From JAFGGG01 sp964638895 (GTDB taxonomy: Bacteria; Spirochaetota; Spirochaetia; SZUA-6; RPPD01): a DNA stretch of 64,000 nt. Made by a program: the position numbers and the translations under genes. Of the stretch, positions 32,667 to 41,243 are shown piece by piece (the first letter of the stretch is position 1; each line of letters opens with the position of its first letter). The notes beneath the pieces were generated by a model that worked only from the letters and a program-made list of their open reading frames with translations, ran no database searches and was not told the DNA's origin. The stretch is from positions 1 to 64,000 of the forward strand of contig CAZWYY010000006.1 of the NCBI GenBank assembly GCA_964638895.1. The letters run 5' to 3'.

Positions 32667-33278
32667 ATGGACTGCAAGCAAGTCCAGGAACTGATGCAGG
32701 CATGGGAACAAACGGGAGGCCTGGACGATACTATTTTACCGGCGCTTGAGGCCCATATTGAAGGATGTACGTCCTGTAGAAAACGTTATTCGGTACTCCT
32801 GCCTTTTATATTCAGAGACGGGGACGGTGAATCGGGTCTGGCTTCGGCATTGGATGATACCGTACCCAATCTGGATGAGGTAAAGAAAAAGTTAATAAAA
32901 ACAAAACAGAAGAGGAGAAACGTTGCTTTTATTAGCGGAGTGTTGGTTATGGGAGTAACGGCCCTGTCTGTGTTGTTGTTTGTTTTTGTGCTTCAACCCG
33001 GATTAGGCGAGTATACGGTTAAGGTTGAGTTTTCATTGTTGGCGCCGGATGCGCATAGTGTGGAGCTTATGGGTGATTTTACGGATTGGGAGAAGAACAA
33101 GATCACTATGCACGGACCGGATTCAAACGGAATCTGGCATACCGACGTCAAGTTGGAAAAAGGAAAAGTATATAAGTACAATTTTATTATTGACGGCAAA
33201 CAGAGTATCGCCGACCCGAACTCGCCGTACGAGGTTGACGACGGTTTCGGGGGGCTAAGTTCTATTTTACAGCTTTAA
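32667..33278 (+). CDS. Anti-sigma-like zinc-finger membrane protein with glycogen-binding-like domain
   Basis: 203 residues behind AGAGGAAGGG. The N-terminal cytoplasmic part has a zf-HC2/ZAS zinc site: Cys3, His30, Cys34 and Cys37 (H-x3-C-x2-C), as in anti-sigma factors of ECF sigmas. One membrane helix lies near residues 90-111. The outer domain (~120-203) matches AMPK1_CBM/CBM48 modules (HSVELMGDFTDWEK, GIWHTDVKLEKGKVYKYNFIIDG, PNSPYEVDDG). No ECF sigma gene adjoins it, but the kinase before it carries a sigma region 4, the part to which ZAS domains can bind. It probably senses an extracytoplasmic state and signals inward. Confidence 0.85.
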   Translation: MDCKQVQELMQAWEQTGGLDDTILPALEAHIEGCTSCRKRYSVLLPFIFRDGDGESGLASALDDTVPNLDEVKKKLIKTKQKRRNVAFISGVLVMGVTALSVLLFVFVLQPGLGEYTVKVEFSLLAPDAHSVELMGDFTDWEKNKITMHGPDSNGIWHTDVKLEKGKVYKYNFIIDGKQSIADPNSPYEVDDGFGGLSSILQL

Positions 33279-33290
33279 TGAGGCGTGTTT

Positions 33291-33773
33291 ATGAGAAGGA
33301 TTATCATTATGCAAAGTATATTGCTTCTGATAAGTGCAGGGGTGTTTGCCGATACGGACATGAATGACCTAACGGGTATTAATCAACCGGCCGCCTGGAA
33401 ACAGGTGTTTTTAGAGCGGCTTTCGGAACACGTAAGTGACGCCCTTATTCCGCGCTATACGATGCTGCTTGTGTTGCGCGAGGTGAGCTCGGACGTACTG
33501 CCGGCTAACCCAAGGTTTGCGGCGGACAAAGTATTTCAGTGGGCAAAAAAATACGATTCCAAACTGCGGAAGGGGTATACCTACGGCTGGGTTGTATTGG
33601 AACTAAAAAAAGATATATACTTAAGCAGGAATGAAAACAACGCGAACAATATTCTTATCAGCGTGTATGCCGATGACGACTATGATAAAATTAAAATAAA
33701 GGATAAAAAAGATAAAGATTTGAAAGACAAGATAAAAAAAGAAAAAGACAAAGATAAAAATAAAGATAAATAA
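33291..33773 (+). CDS. Small exported protein with Lys/Asp-rich tail (paralogue 1)
   Basis: ATG 33291 follows GAGG; a GTG two codons earlier is possible. A signal peptide ends at GVFA (residue ~20). A ~95-residue helical domain with LIPRYTMLLVLREV and KKYDSKLRKG...VVLELKKD is followed by an acidic stretch and a tail made almost only of Lys and Asp. The helical domain aligns with that of the 33835 gene, so the two are tandem paralogues. No known family is recognised. It lies 12 bp after the anti-sigma-like gene and is probably co-transcribed. Confidence 0.7.
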   Translation: MRRIIIMQSILLLISAGVFADTDMNDLTGINQPAAWKQVFLERLSEHVSDALIPRYTMLLVLREVSSDVLPANPRFAADKVFQWAKKYDSKLRKGYTYGWVVLELKKDIYLSRNENNANNILISVYADDDYDKIKIKDKKDKDLKDKIKKEKDKDKNKDK

Positions 33774-33834
33774 AATCCGAATTTAACTAAGTTATATAAT
33801 CAAGATCATGATCCGGGCTTACAAGGAGGTGGAC

Positions 33835-34329
33835 GTGAGTAGAGCTGTACTATTTTTATGTTTATTTTCTCTGGTTGCAGCGTTCCCGATATGCGCGGAC
33901 CAGGAGCCGGGTGCTCCCCCGGGACTTGATCAGGCGATATTTTCGGAGCTCGGGCAAAAAGTAAAACAGGAGAATGTACCCCAGTCAACACTTGATTTTG
34001 TTTTAAAACGTTTTGACATTGGACTTCTGCCGCAGGATCGTGAACTGGCGGTGGTAACGTTGCTTGACCTGGTAAAGAGATATGATGCGGAGTTACGCAG
34101 GGGGAAATCATTAAGCCGGTTAAACCTGGAGCTTAAAAGGGAGATGCTGTTGACCAAAGAGAAAAAGGTAAAGGTGGGTGAGATCTCCGTAATAAGCGCA
34201 AAAGAAAAAATAAAGAATGAAAACGCAGCGGTTAAAAAGGAGAAGAAGATCACGGAGGCAAAAGAGGTAATAAAGGAAAAGAAGGAAAAGAAGGAAAAGA
34301 AGGAAAAGGAAAACGCAAAGATAAACTAA
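33835..34329 (+). CDS. Small exported protein with Lys/Glu-rich tail (paralogue 2)
   Basis: GTG 33835 is preferred, since AAGGAGGTGGAC lies directly before it; an ATG at 33808 is the longer option. A signal peptide (VLFLCLFSLVAAFPICA) is followed by a helical domain with VPQSTLDFVLKRFD and KRYDAELRRG...NLELKREM. This matches the domain of the preceding gene (K-K/R-Y-D-x-x-L-R-K/R-G and LELK-K/R). A long Lys/Glu tail ends in repeated KKEKKEK units. Such tails could bind peptidoglycan, nucleic acid or acidic polymers, but that is speculation. Confidence 0.7.
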   Translation: MSRAVLFLCLFSLVAAFPICADQEPGAPPGLDQAIFSELGQKVKQENVPQSTLDFVLKRFDIGLLPQDRELAVVTLLDLVKRYDAELRRGKSLSRLNLELKREMLLTKEKKVKVGEISVISAKEKIKNENAAVKKEKKITEAKEVIKEKKEKKEKKEKENAKIN

Positions 34330-34330
34330 G

Positions 34331-35050
34331 ATGAGCAAAAAAGTATACGCGGCCATAGGAATACTTTTTTTTTCTTTCGGGCTAATTGCGGGCGGATTGT
34401 TTGCTGCGGATATATCCTCACGTGTTGACGATCTCTTCGGCCAGAATCAGGTACAGGCCGAATACGGCAGCGTATATGCTCCTATAAAAGACGTTTTTAG
34501 TGAACTGGAGAAACTGGGGCTTCCTGCTGAGATTTTACTGGATAAACTCAAAGAGGGACTGGCTAAAAAAGTCACGCCACTTAACCTTTTAAACGGCATC
34601 AAAAATGAGGCCGGACGGATAAAACAGGCGGCCTTTCTTTTAAAGAAGACACGGTTTCCCTATGAAAATGAGTCACAAAAAATTGAACTCTATAATAACA
34701 TCAGTCTTTTTTTATTGGGTGGATTTCAGGAGCAGCTTGTTGAACGCCTGCTTTCCGAGGTGCGCGCAGAGAACGAACCGATAGAGGTGTTCCGGTTTCT
34801 TGGTACCGCACTGCTTAAATTGAAGACCATAACCGTCTTAGATGAGGATGAGCTCTCGGAATTGAGTCTGGTGCTTCTGCACAGTACGTTGAATTATACA
34901 AGTTATCCCATTATCACCTCACTCTTTGTCAAAGCAAAATTCCGCCGGGTAAGCGATGAGGAAATGTTTTCCTTGGTGGTAAATATACTCAGAAACGGGG
35001 GCGGCATACTTCAGATAGAAGAAGAACTCGGCAGGAGGACCAAAAAATGA
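34331..35050 (+). CDS. Exported helical protein, third of the tandem set
   Basis: 239 residues, starting one base after the previous stop. The signal peptide (VYAAIGILFFSFGLIAGGLFA) ends near residue 25. The first ~80 mature residues echo the paralogue domain (PIKDVFSELEKLGLPAEILL, LKEGLAKKVTPLNLLNGI, NEAGRIKQA). The rest is an extended helical region with regular Leu spacing and no Lys tail. The function is unknown. Four-nt overlap with the following barrel gene indicates one operon. Confidence 0.7.
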   Translation: MSKKVYAAIGILFFSFGLIAGGLFAADISSRVDDLFGQNQVQAEYGSVYAPIKDVFSELEKLGLPAEILLDKLKEGLAKKVTPLNLLNGIKNEAGRIKQAAFLLKKTRFPYENESQKIELYNNISLFLLGGFQEQLVERLLSEVRAENEPIEVFRFLGTALLKLKTITVLDEDELSELSLVLLHSTLNYTSYPIITSLFVKAKFRRVSDEEMFSLVVNILRNGGGILQIEEELGRRTKK

Positions 35051-35958
35051 ACGCACGCCGTATGTTTCTGCTTTTACTCCTGCTGACCTCACTGCCCTGT
35101 TTCGCCGACCTGCTGTTATCGGGTGAGTCCCGGCTTTCCGTGGATATGGACCACCGGGATGAGTTGATATCTGAGTTCGGGTCATTGGTAAGCTGGGATA
35201 CCTATAGTTTTCTTTCACAGAATTCCAGCCTTTTTCTGGACACCCTGGGCATAATCTATGTAAATCCGCTTACCGGCAACCTGAACGGCGAAGCGGACCT
35301 GTCTGCGGATTTCAGCTACCGGACGGAGAATTTCCTGGTGCGGGTCGGCGCCGAGTCAAGCTTTACCGGTGAGACCGACGAGGAACCGTACCTTGACCTG
35401 ATTCCCGAGCTTTACCTGGCCTATGGGACCGCCGATTTCACTCTGTTCACCTCTCATACAATATCCTTTTTACCGCTGGAAAACAGAACAGAGTTCTATG
35501 AGGCGCGCCTGGGGACGGCCTTCAGCCTGGGTACGGTGCTGAACAGGCCTGTCATCGGCGTGGGGATGGATCTCGGAAACGGAAATCTTCCCCTTTACGC
35601 CATTATCGAATACGAACTGTCATGGTATCCCGATCCCTCGGTTTCATTCGAGTTTGCAGGCGGTGTGTACTGGTACCTGACGGGTGACGAGTATCAGCGG
35701 TGCCTGGCGCAGGCCGAGGTATTGTGGTATATCAGTAACACCTTGATCTTATCCGTAACACTGTCCGCCGAAATCATGAACGGCGAGTTCTTTTCCGAGC
35801 CGGAACTAAAGCTTGAACCCCTGGTGGAACTGGGAATAAGTCTTTCGGAGAAAGGTCTCTTATCTCTGGATTTGGAGGGTACCATCTATACGCCGGAGTC
35901 TTTTTTTGACGAACCTTCGCTCCTAAGGTTCGCAGTGAAATACTCTTATCTGTTTTAG
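35047..35958 (+). CDS. Outer-membrane beta-barrel protein candidate
   Basis: 303 residues with a signal peptide (MFLLLLLLTSLPCFA). The mature protein is a run of amphipathic strands (FLVRVGAESSF, DFTLFTSHTISFLPL, ARLGTAFSLGTV, SVSFEFAGGVYWYLTG, LLSLDLEGTIYTP) and ends LRFAVKYSYLF. The C-terminal Phe in an aromatic strand is the classic barrel-assembly signal. It is the last gene of the operon that begins with the kinase-sigma4/anti-sigma pair or just after it, so it is a candidate effector or sensor in the envelope. Confidence 0.75.
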   Translation: MNARRMFLLLLLLTSLPCFADLLLSGESRLSVDMDHRDELISEFGSLVSWDTYSFLSQNSSLFLDTLGIIYVNPLTGNLNGEADLSADFSYRTENFLVRVGAESSFTGETDEEPYLDLIPELYLAYGTADFTLFTSHTISFLPLENRTEFYEARLGTAFSLGTVLNRPVIGVGMDLGNGNLPLYAIIEYELSWYPDPSVSFEFAGGVYWYLTGDEYQRCLAQAEVLWYISNTLILSVTLSAEIMNGEFFSEPELKLEPLVELGISLSEKGLLSLDLEGTIYTPESFFDEPSLLRFAVKYSYLF

Positions 35959-35963
35959 GATGA

Positions 35964-35991
35964 TTGACACCGGCCCGGATGTTCATATAAT
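35964..35991 (+). promoter_or_regulatory. Promoter of the receiver-phosphatase gene
   Basis: TTGACA (35964-35969) and TATAAT (35986-35991) are separated by 16 bp. The following gene has AGGAGGAAGG ahead of its ATG. Confidence 0.65.
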
Positions 35992-36024
35992 TTAAGAAGG
36001 AAAAGCGTCAGGAGGAAGGTATTC

Positions 36025-37611
36025 ATGGACAAACCGCAGATTATGGTTGTTGAAGACGAAGGGCTTGTGGCACTTGAAATCAAAGAGGGATTGGAGAACA
36101 TGGGGTACGAGGTGCCCTATGTGCTTTCATCGGGAAAAGACGCTATAGAGCGGGTAATGATAGACAGGCCCGACCTGGTGTTGATGGACATTCGCCTGGA
36201 AGGGGGCGTAGACGGCATAGAGGCCGCAGAGCAGATAAGGAAGATTTTTAATGTACCGGTAGTGTTCCTTACCGCACATTCGGATGAAAAAACCCTCCAA
36301 AGGGCAAAGCTTGCGGAATCTTACGGTTATATCTTAAAACCATTCGAAGAACGGGCCTTACGGGCTACAATCGAGGTGGCGCTGTACAAGGCCAAGGAAG
36401 AAAAAAAGGTACGCATCAACAGGGATTTGCTTTCGATTATACTCCGTTCCCTGGCAGAAGGCGTTATCGTCATAGACAACAAAGGGGAGATACGTTTTAT
36501 CAACTCCTATGCGGAATCCATTCTTAAATGGGAACAGGCGGAGGCTACGGGCAAGCATTTAAATGAGGTGTTCAAAACCGTTGATACGGATAAACGACGG
36601 CCCCAGGAAATCCCGTTTTTAAAGGCGATTGTCGATGGACTCATAATAAATAAAAAAAATATAATTCTCATAACAAAAGACCAGGGTGAAACGGTAATAG
36701 ACTATACCATTGCTCCTTTAAAAAACGATACGGGAATAACCATCGGCACCGTAATCATTTTTAAAGGCAAAGAGACCACGAACCTGGGCCAGGAACCCGC
36801 TGAGCATAATCTAGAAATGCCGTTTAAAATTCAAAAAAGCCTGCTGCCGGCCAAGGAAAAAACCATTTCCGGTGTCCGTTTGAACTGGCTTTTCTACCCC
36901 AGTGTATTGGGTTCGGGTGATCTGTTGAATTTTTTCAGCCTGGATGAGAATCATCTTGGGTTCTATATTCTGGATGTCATGGGCCATGGTTTTTCGGCCA
37001 CTCTGTTTGCTTTTAGTCTGCACAAGTATCTTTATCCGGATACGGGGAAGGGGGGTATTCTCAAGCGTGAAGAAGAACCGGCAGGCAACAATACCTTCCG
37101 CAGGAAAGATGATTTACATCCTGCTCTATTGAGTCCGGCGGAAGTAATCTCCGTCCTGAACAAACAGTTTTATTTTGAAGCCAATAGTAATCCTTTTTTT
37201 ACCCTCGTCTACGGCATCATCAATACTAAAACACAACAGTTGCGCTTGGCGCGCGCGGGCCATCCTTTTCCTTTTCTGCAAAAGAAGGACGCCGAATTGT
37301 TCAGCGTAGAATCCGAAGGGTATGCCATCGGGCTGGCCTCAGATACGGAGATCAATGAGGTGTCATTGGAATTTAGAAAAGGAGACCGCCTGTATCTGTT
37401 CTCCGACGGCCTGCTGGAGATAAAAAACGTTCAAGGTAAAAAATATTCAAGGAGCACACTGGCGCGGTTTTTGGAAAATCATAAAAACACCGGGATGAAT
37501 GACCTGCTTGCAGCGCTGGAAGACGAACTTACCGGATGGAAGGGCGGAACCGATTTTACGGATGATGTGGTCTTCATTGTAATAGAAAACACACAGCCGT
37601 CAAATGTATGA
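36025..37611 (+). CDS. Receiver-PAS-PP2C (SpoIIE/RsbU-type) phosphatase
   Basis: 528 residues. The receiver (~4-118) has VEDEG, LMDIRLEGG with the phospho-acceptor Asp and LKPFEE. A PAS domain (~138-250, LAEGVIVIDNKGEIRFIN) is next. The C-terminal ~240 residues are a PP2C-type phosphatase: SLLPAKEKTISGVRL, metal-binding SGDLLNFF, LDVMGHGFSATLFA, FTLVYGIINTKTQQLRLARAGHP, FSDGLLE and the TDFTDDVVFIV end. Such enzymes dephosphorylate anti-anti-sigma proteins in partner switches. No STAS protein or HATPase anti-sigma kinase is nearby, so the target is unknown. It ends overlapping the convergent GNAT gene by 12 nt. Confidence 0.92.
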   Translation: MDKPQIMVVEDEGLVALEIKEGLENMGYEVPYVLSSGKDAIERVMIDRPDLVLMDIRLEGGVDGIEAAEQIRKIFNVPVVFLTAHSDEKTLQRAKLAESYGYILKPFEERALRATIEVALYKAKEEKKVRINRDLLSIILRSLAEGVIVIDNKGEIRFINSYAESILKWEQAEATGKHLNEVFKTVDTDKRRPQEIPFLKAIVDGLIINKKNIILITKDQGETVIDYTIAPLKNDTGITIGTVIIFKGKETTNLGQEPAEHNLEMPFKIQKSLLPAKEKTISGVRLNWLFYPSVLGSGDLLNFFSLDENHLGFYILDVMGHGFSATLFAFSLHKYLYPDTGKGGILKREEEPAGNNTFRRKDDLHPALLSPAEVISVLNKQFYFEANSNPFFTLVYGIINTKTQQLRLARAGHPFPFLQKKDAELFSVESEGYAIGLASDTEINEVSLEFRKGDRLYLFSDGLLEIKNVQGKKYSRSTLARFLENHKNTGMNDLLAALEDELTGWKGGTDFTDDVVFIVIENTQPSNV

Positions 37612-38478
37612 AATGCGGAAATCGGCTATTATTTTAAACCCAAGTTTCCGGTAGAGCATAACGGCCGGTTTGTTAATTTTTTTTACAAACAAACAGACGG
37701 TTTTATTCAGACGGAATATGTGTTTTAAAAGCTCAAGCATAAGCAGATTGGCCAGTCCCCTGCGCCGGTAATTACGCTGTGTAAAAACACCCCCTATCTG
37801 GTAGACGTTATAACCCCTGGCGTTTGTTCCGGCTTTGGCAATAGGCATGCCGTTACTCTGGGCGAAATAGATGATCTCTTTTCTCAGGTTATTTTTCAAC
37901 AGGGCAAAGCATGAGTTGTCATCGAACAGATAGGGGTTAAGACATACCTCTTCCAGCTCATACTGCTTCTGTATGTCAAACAGGATTTCGGCATCTGAGA
38001 TCCTGGCTTTGTGGATGTTAATTTCCGGTGGTACGGCCTCGGCCCTCCCCCTAAAATCCGCTTTTGAAAGCACCATCAGATAATAATCTACCCTTGTTTT
38101 GATATCGCGGTTTAAGAGAAGCCGCTCTATGATCTCCACATTATCCTTAAGTCCCAAAATGGAGGTAAGAATAACCGGTACCTGGTGAATAAAATGCGAC
38201 AGCGCAAGAAATCTGTGCGGCTGGAGGGGGCCGCCGGATTTAATAATGGGACAGATCATTCCGTATTCGGTGATCAACACCGCTTCATTAATAGAGTCCG
38301 CACCTACAATATGATTTTTATTCCTATTGATGAAAATGCTGAAATCCTTACGCAGGTATGCCTGTGAAATAATCTTCTCTTTCAGCCAGGCACTGAAGGT
38401 GACGCAATCTATCTCATTTTTAATCAGGAAATCTTCCAGGAGTCCTAAATCTTTTCTTTCCAGTTTTTCCCAACTCAA
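37600..38478 (-). CDS. GNAT-family acetyltransferase
   Basis: 292 residues. The C-terminal ~120 residues form the GNAT fold with the acetyl-CoA loop VFTQRNYRRRGLANLLM (R-x-x-G-x-A type) and the final VMLYRKLGFKI. The N-terminal ~150 residues are a second, less clear domain with a DSINEAVLITEYGMICPII core, like the DUF4081-linked two-domain acetyltransferases. The substrate is unknown. It is the last gene of a trxB-GH3-GNAT run on the minus strand. Confidence 0.85.
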   Translation of the reverse strand: MSWEKLERKDLGLLEDFLIKNEIDCVTFSAWLKEKIISQAYLRKDFSIFINRNKNHIVGADSINEAVLITEYGMICPIIKSGGPLQPHRFLALSHFIHQVPVILTSILGLKDNVEIIERLLLNRDIKTRVDYYLMVLSKADFRGRAEAVPPEINIHKARISDAEILFDIQKQYELEEVCLNPYLFDDNSCFALLKNNLRKEIIYFAQSNGMPIAKAGTNARGYNVYQIGGVFTQRNYRRRGLANLLMLELLKHIFRLNKTVCLFVKKINKPAVMLYRKLGFKIIADFRISYI

Positions 38479-38494
38479 ACCTGCGGCCGCTCCT

Positions 38495-40168
38495 CTACTG
38501 CTCTAAAAAGTCAACGGGTAACTTCCCCTCGGGAGTAAAGTCACCGGCCAGCACCGCGAATCCGGCGGTGAAAGACTCGCGTGATTCACCGTATACCGCA
38601 ATAGCCGTTGTCACCCATGGCGTATGCATCAGGTATACGGGGGTCAGCGCGGAAATCACTATTATCCGTTTCCTTGAATTTTTTAATGTTTCCAGTATCT
38701 CCAGGCTGCTGGGGCTGGACAGGCAGAATATAATGCTGTCGTACGCCTCTGCGGCGGCGGCTACCCGTTTGATGTCCTTCTCCATTGCATAATACTGGGG
38801 CGCCCAGGAAATATAAAGGGTACCGGCCCCGGGAAAGCGTTTTACCCCTTGCTTTAAAAACTCCTCATACTGGCTGATGATCAGGATTTTTTCACCCGGT
38901 TTGGGTTTAAAGGGGATATAACGACTGTGAATAATGGTTACACTGCGGCAGCTTGAATTGAAGAAGAACTGCGGCGCCCCCTGAGCGGGTATGTCATCAG
39001 TGATTTTATTCTGGTCGGGCAAAATGGGGAAGGCGTTACTACCTTTGAACGCACTCAACTTTAAACGCAAAATTCTTTCAACCGCTTCGATTATCCGCTT
39101 TTTAAAGTCTTGGTTGGTCTTCATAAGGCCAAGCAGCCTTGACCATACCTGTTCCTGGACCTCCGGTGTATGGGAGACAAGAATCATATCGTTGCCAGCC
39201 AGAAGCGCCTTCCTGCAGACTGTGGGGATATCATCGCCATTAATCCGCACACCCCACATCTCCATATCATCGGTGATTACAACCCCGTTAAAATGCAGTT
39301 TCTGACGCAAAATCCGGTTGATAAAAAAATCGGAAAGGGTTGCCGGCTCGTCATTGCCCGTTATCTTGGGGAAGGCCAGGTGCGCGGTCATTATGGCCTG
39401 GATCCCCTCCCTGATCACAAAGCGATAGGGTAGGAGGTCTTTGTCCCAGAGTTTTTCAAAGCTGATGTTTATTTTGGGCAGGTACCCGTGGGAATCCAGG
39501 TCGGTCTCCCCATGACCGGGAAAATGCTTGCCCGTGGATATAATACCCGCCTTTTTCTGGCCCTTGAAATAAGCCAGCCCCAGGAGGCCCACCTTATGCG
39601 GGTCTGAGGAAAAGGCGCGCGGACCGATCACCCAGGTGTCGGGATTGGAATACACATCAAGATTGGGCGCGAAGTTCATGTTTATACCCAGGGCTTTAAG
39701 CTCCAACCCAATGTAGTAACCGGTAAGAAAGGCGTCGTGCGGAATACCGGCGGCCCCCAGGGAAAGGTTGCCCCCCGTGGTGGAGAAACCCTTTCTAATG
39801 TGGCTTACCCAGCCACCCTCCTGGTCTGTGGCTACAAACAATGGAATACGGAACCGGTTGTGCTGGCTTAAAGTCTGCATACGCCTGATATCCGCGGCCA
39901 GGGAAGAAAGCGTGTTTACGTTCCGGGTAAATATCTTCACCCCACCCAGGTTTCGTCCGCTTATCCAGTGCAAGAGGGACGCGGGAGGGGTCATGCCCTG
40001 GTAACCGATAAAAAAAACCTGGCCCAGGAGCTCCCGGTTTGTCATGGCCCCTACCAGCTCGCGTACTAAAAGCTCATTATCTTCTTTATCCCAAAAATCA
40101 GGCAGGCCCTTGGAGGTTACCAGGAGAACGGCGCACAACACACAGCAGGTAATGCATACCTTGTTCAT
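38495..40168 (-). CDS. Glycoside hydrolase family 3, NagZ-like beta-N-acetylhexosaminidase
   Basis: 557 residues with a probable signal peptide (VCITCCVLCAVLLV). The GH3 N-domain shows ATDQEGGWV, the NagZ catalytic loop KHFPGHGETDLDSH with the Asp-His dyad, MTAHLAFP, and the nucleophile Asp in VVITDDMEMWGV. A ~170-residue C-terminal GH3-C-like domain follows (KILIISQYEEFL, IIVISALTP). It should remove GlcNAc from muropeptides or glycans, here outside the cytoplasm. Five bases separate it from trxB upstream. Confidence 0.9.
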   Translation of the reverse strand: MNKVCITCCVLCAVLLVTSKGLPDFWDKEDNELLVRELVGAMTNRELLGQVFFIGYQGMTPPASLLHWISGRNLGGVKIFTRNVNTLSSLAADIRRMQTLSQHNRFRIPLFVATDQEGGWVSHIRKGFSTTGGNLSLGAAGIPHDAFLTGYYIGLELKALGINMNFAPNLDVYSNPDTWVIGPRAFSSDPHKVGLLGLAYFKGQKKAGIISTGKHFPGHGETDLDSHGYLPKINISFEKLWDKDLLPYRFVIREGIQAIMTAHLAFPKITGNDEPATLSDFFINRILRQKLHFNGVVITDDMEMWGVRINGDDIPTVCRKALLAGNDMILVSHTPEVQEQVWSRLLGLMKTNQDFKKRIIEAVERILRLKLSAFKGSNAFPILPDQNKITDDIPAQGAPQFFFNSSCRSVTIIHSRYIPFKPKPGEKILIISQYEEFLKQGVKRFPGAGTLYISWAPQYYAMEKDIKRVAAAAEAYDSIIFCLSSPSSLEILETLKNSRKRIIVISALTPVYLMHTPWVTTAIAVYGESRESFTAGFAVLAGDFTPEGKLPVDFLEQ

Positions 40169-40172
40169 ACGC

Positions 40173-41120
40173 TTAGCGATACGCCTGTCCCCTCAACTCA
40201 TCGATATATTGAGAGGCCGTGTGCGCGGCGATGGCCCCTTCTCCGGCCGCCACCACAAGCTGCCTGAAGGGCGTGGTACGCACATCCCCCACTGCGTAAA
40301 GCCCGGGGATATTGGTTTCCATCTTCTGGTTGGTGATGATATATCCGTCCGGATTCAGCTTTGCGTCCGGGACGCAGGCGGTCTGCGGGATGGAACCGAT
40401 GAAGATGAACACGGCGTCAAAGGCCTCACGGTACGTTTTGTGCTCGTCGTTTTTTTCCAAAAGCCCTTCACCCACCTGTTTTTCGCCGAATATCTGTTTA
40501 AGTTCCGTGTTAAAGCGCACCTCGATGTTTTTATTTTTCAGCACCCTTTCGGCCAGTGCTTTCTGTGCGCGAAACCGGTCCCGGCGGTGAACAAGAACTA
40601 TGTTTTCCGTCAATTGTGACAGGTACCTGGCTTCATCACAGGCCGCGTCCCCGCCGCCTATAACAAGCATTTTCTTGTTTTTAAACAGGGGCCCGTCACA
40701 GGTGGCGCAATACGAGACCCCTTTGCCCGAAAACTCGTTTTCGCCCGGTATTCCCAGTTTTCTATGCTTGGCGCCTGTGGCGATTATAACCGTACGCGCC
40801 GTATACTCACCGGTATTCGCCCTGACCCTGAATATGTTGTGTTCCTTTATTACCTGGCTGACGCTGGCGTTTGTTATCCGTGCTCCGAAATTCACGGCCT
40901 GTTTTTCCATTTTCCGGGTGAACTCAAATCCGCTTAAGGGTTCCGGAAACCCCGGGTAGTTCTCCAGACGGTCGATGATCAGTGCCTGTCCGCCGGAGGC
41001 CAGCTCTTCAAGGACAAGCGTACGCAGGTTGGAACGGGCCGCGTATTGCGCGGCGCTTAAGCCCGCGGCGCCTGCGCCTACAATAATAACATCGTTTATT
41101 ATATCATTGTCTGCGGTCAT
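40173..41120 (-). CDS. trxB: Thioredoxin reductase
   Basis: 315 residues. The FAD site VGAGAAGLSAAQYAAR is at the N-terminus, the redox-active CATC (with the following DGPLF) is at ~135, the NADPH site GGGDAACDEARYL is at ~155, and the C-terminal YAVGDVRTTPFRQLV is typical. It reduces thioredoxin with NADPH. It heads the three-gene minus-strand run and is divergent from the 41244 gene. Confidence 0.96.
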   Translation of the reverse strand: MTADNDIINDVIIVGAGAAGLSAAQYAARSNLRTLVLEELASGGQALIIDRLENYPGFPEPLSGFEFTRKMEKQAVNFGARITNASVSQVIKEHNIFRVRANTGEYTARTVIIATGAKHRKLGIPGENEFSGKGVSYCATCDGPLFKNKKMLVIGGGDAACDEARYLSQLTENIVLVHRRDRFRAQKALAERVLKNKNIEVRFNTELKQIFGEKQVGEGLLEKNDEHKTYREAFDAVFIFIGSIPQTACVPDAKLNPDGYIITNQKMETNIPGLYAVGDVRTTPFRQLVVAAGEGAIAAHTASQYIDELRGQAYR

Positions 41121-41243
41121 ATAATCTCCCCCATGTTAGTATACGCCGTAAGCTTATTGAAAAAAAGAGATTATGGCAATAAGGCTCATACCGCCCCGCC
41201 CGGTCCCCTGGAATAACCACAAAATAAGGATTATATTGAGATT

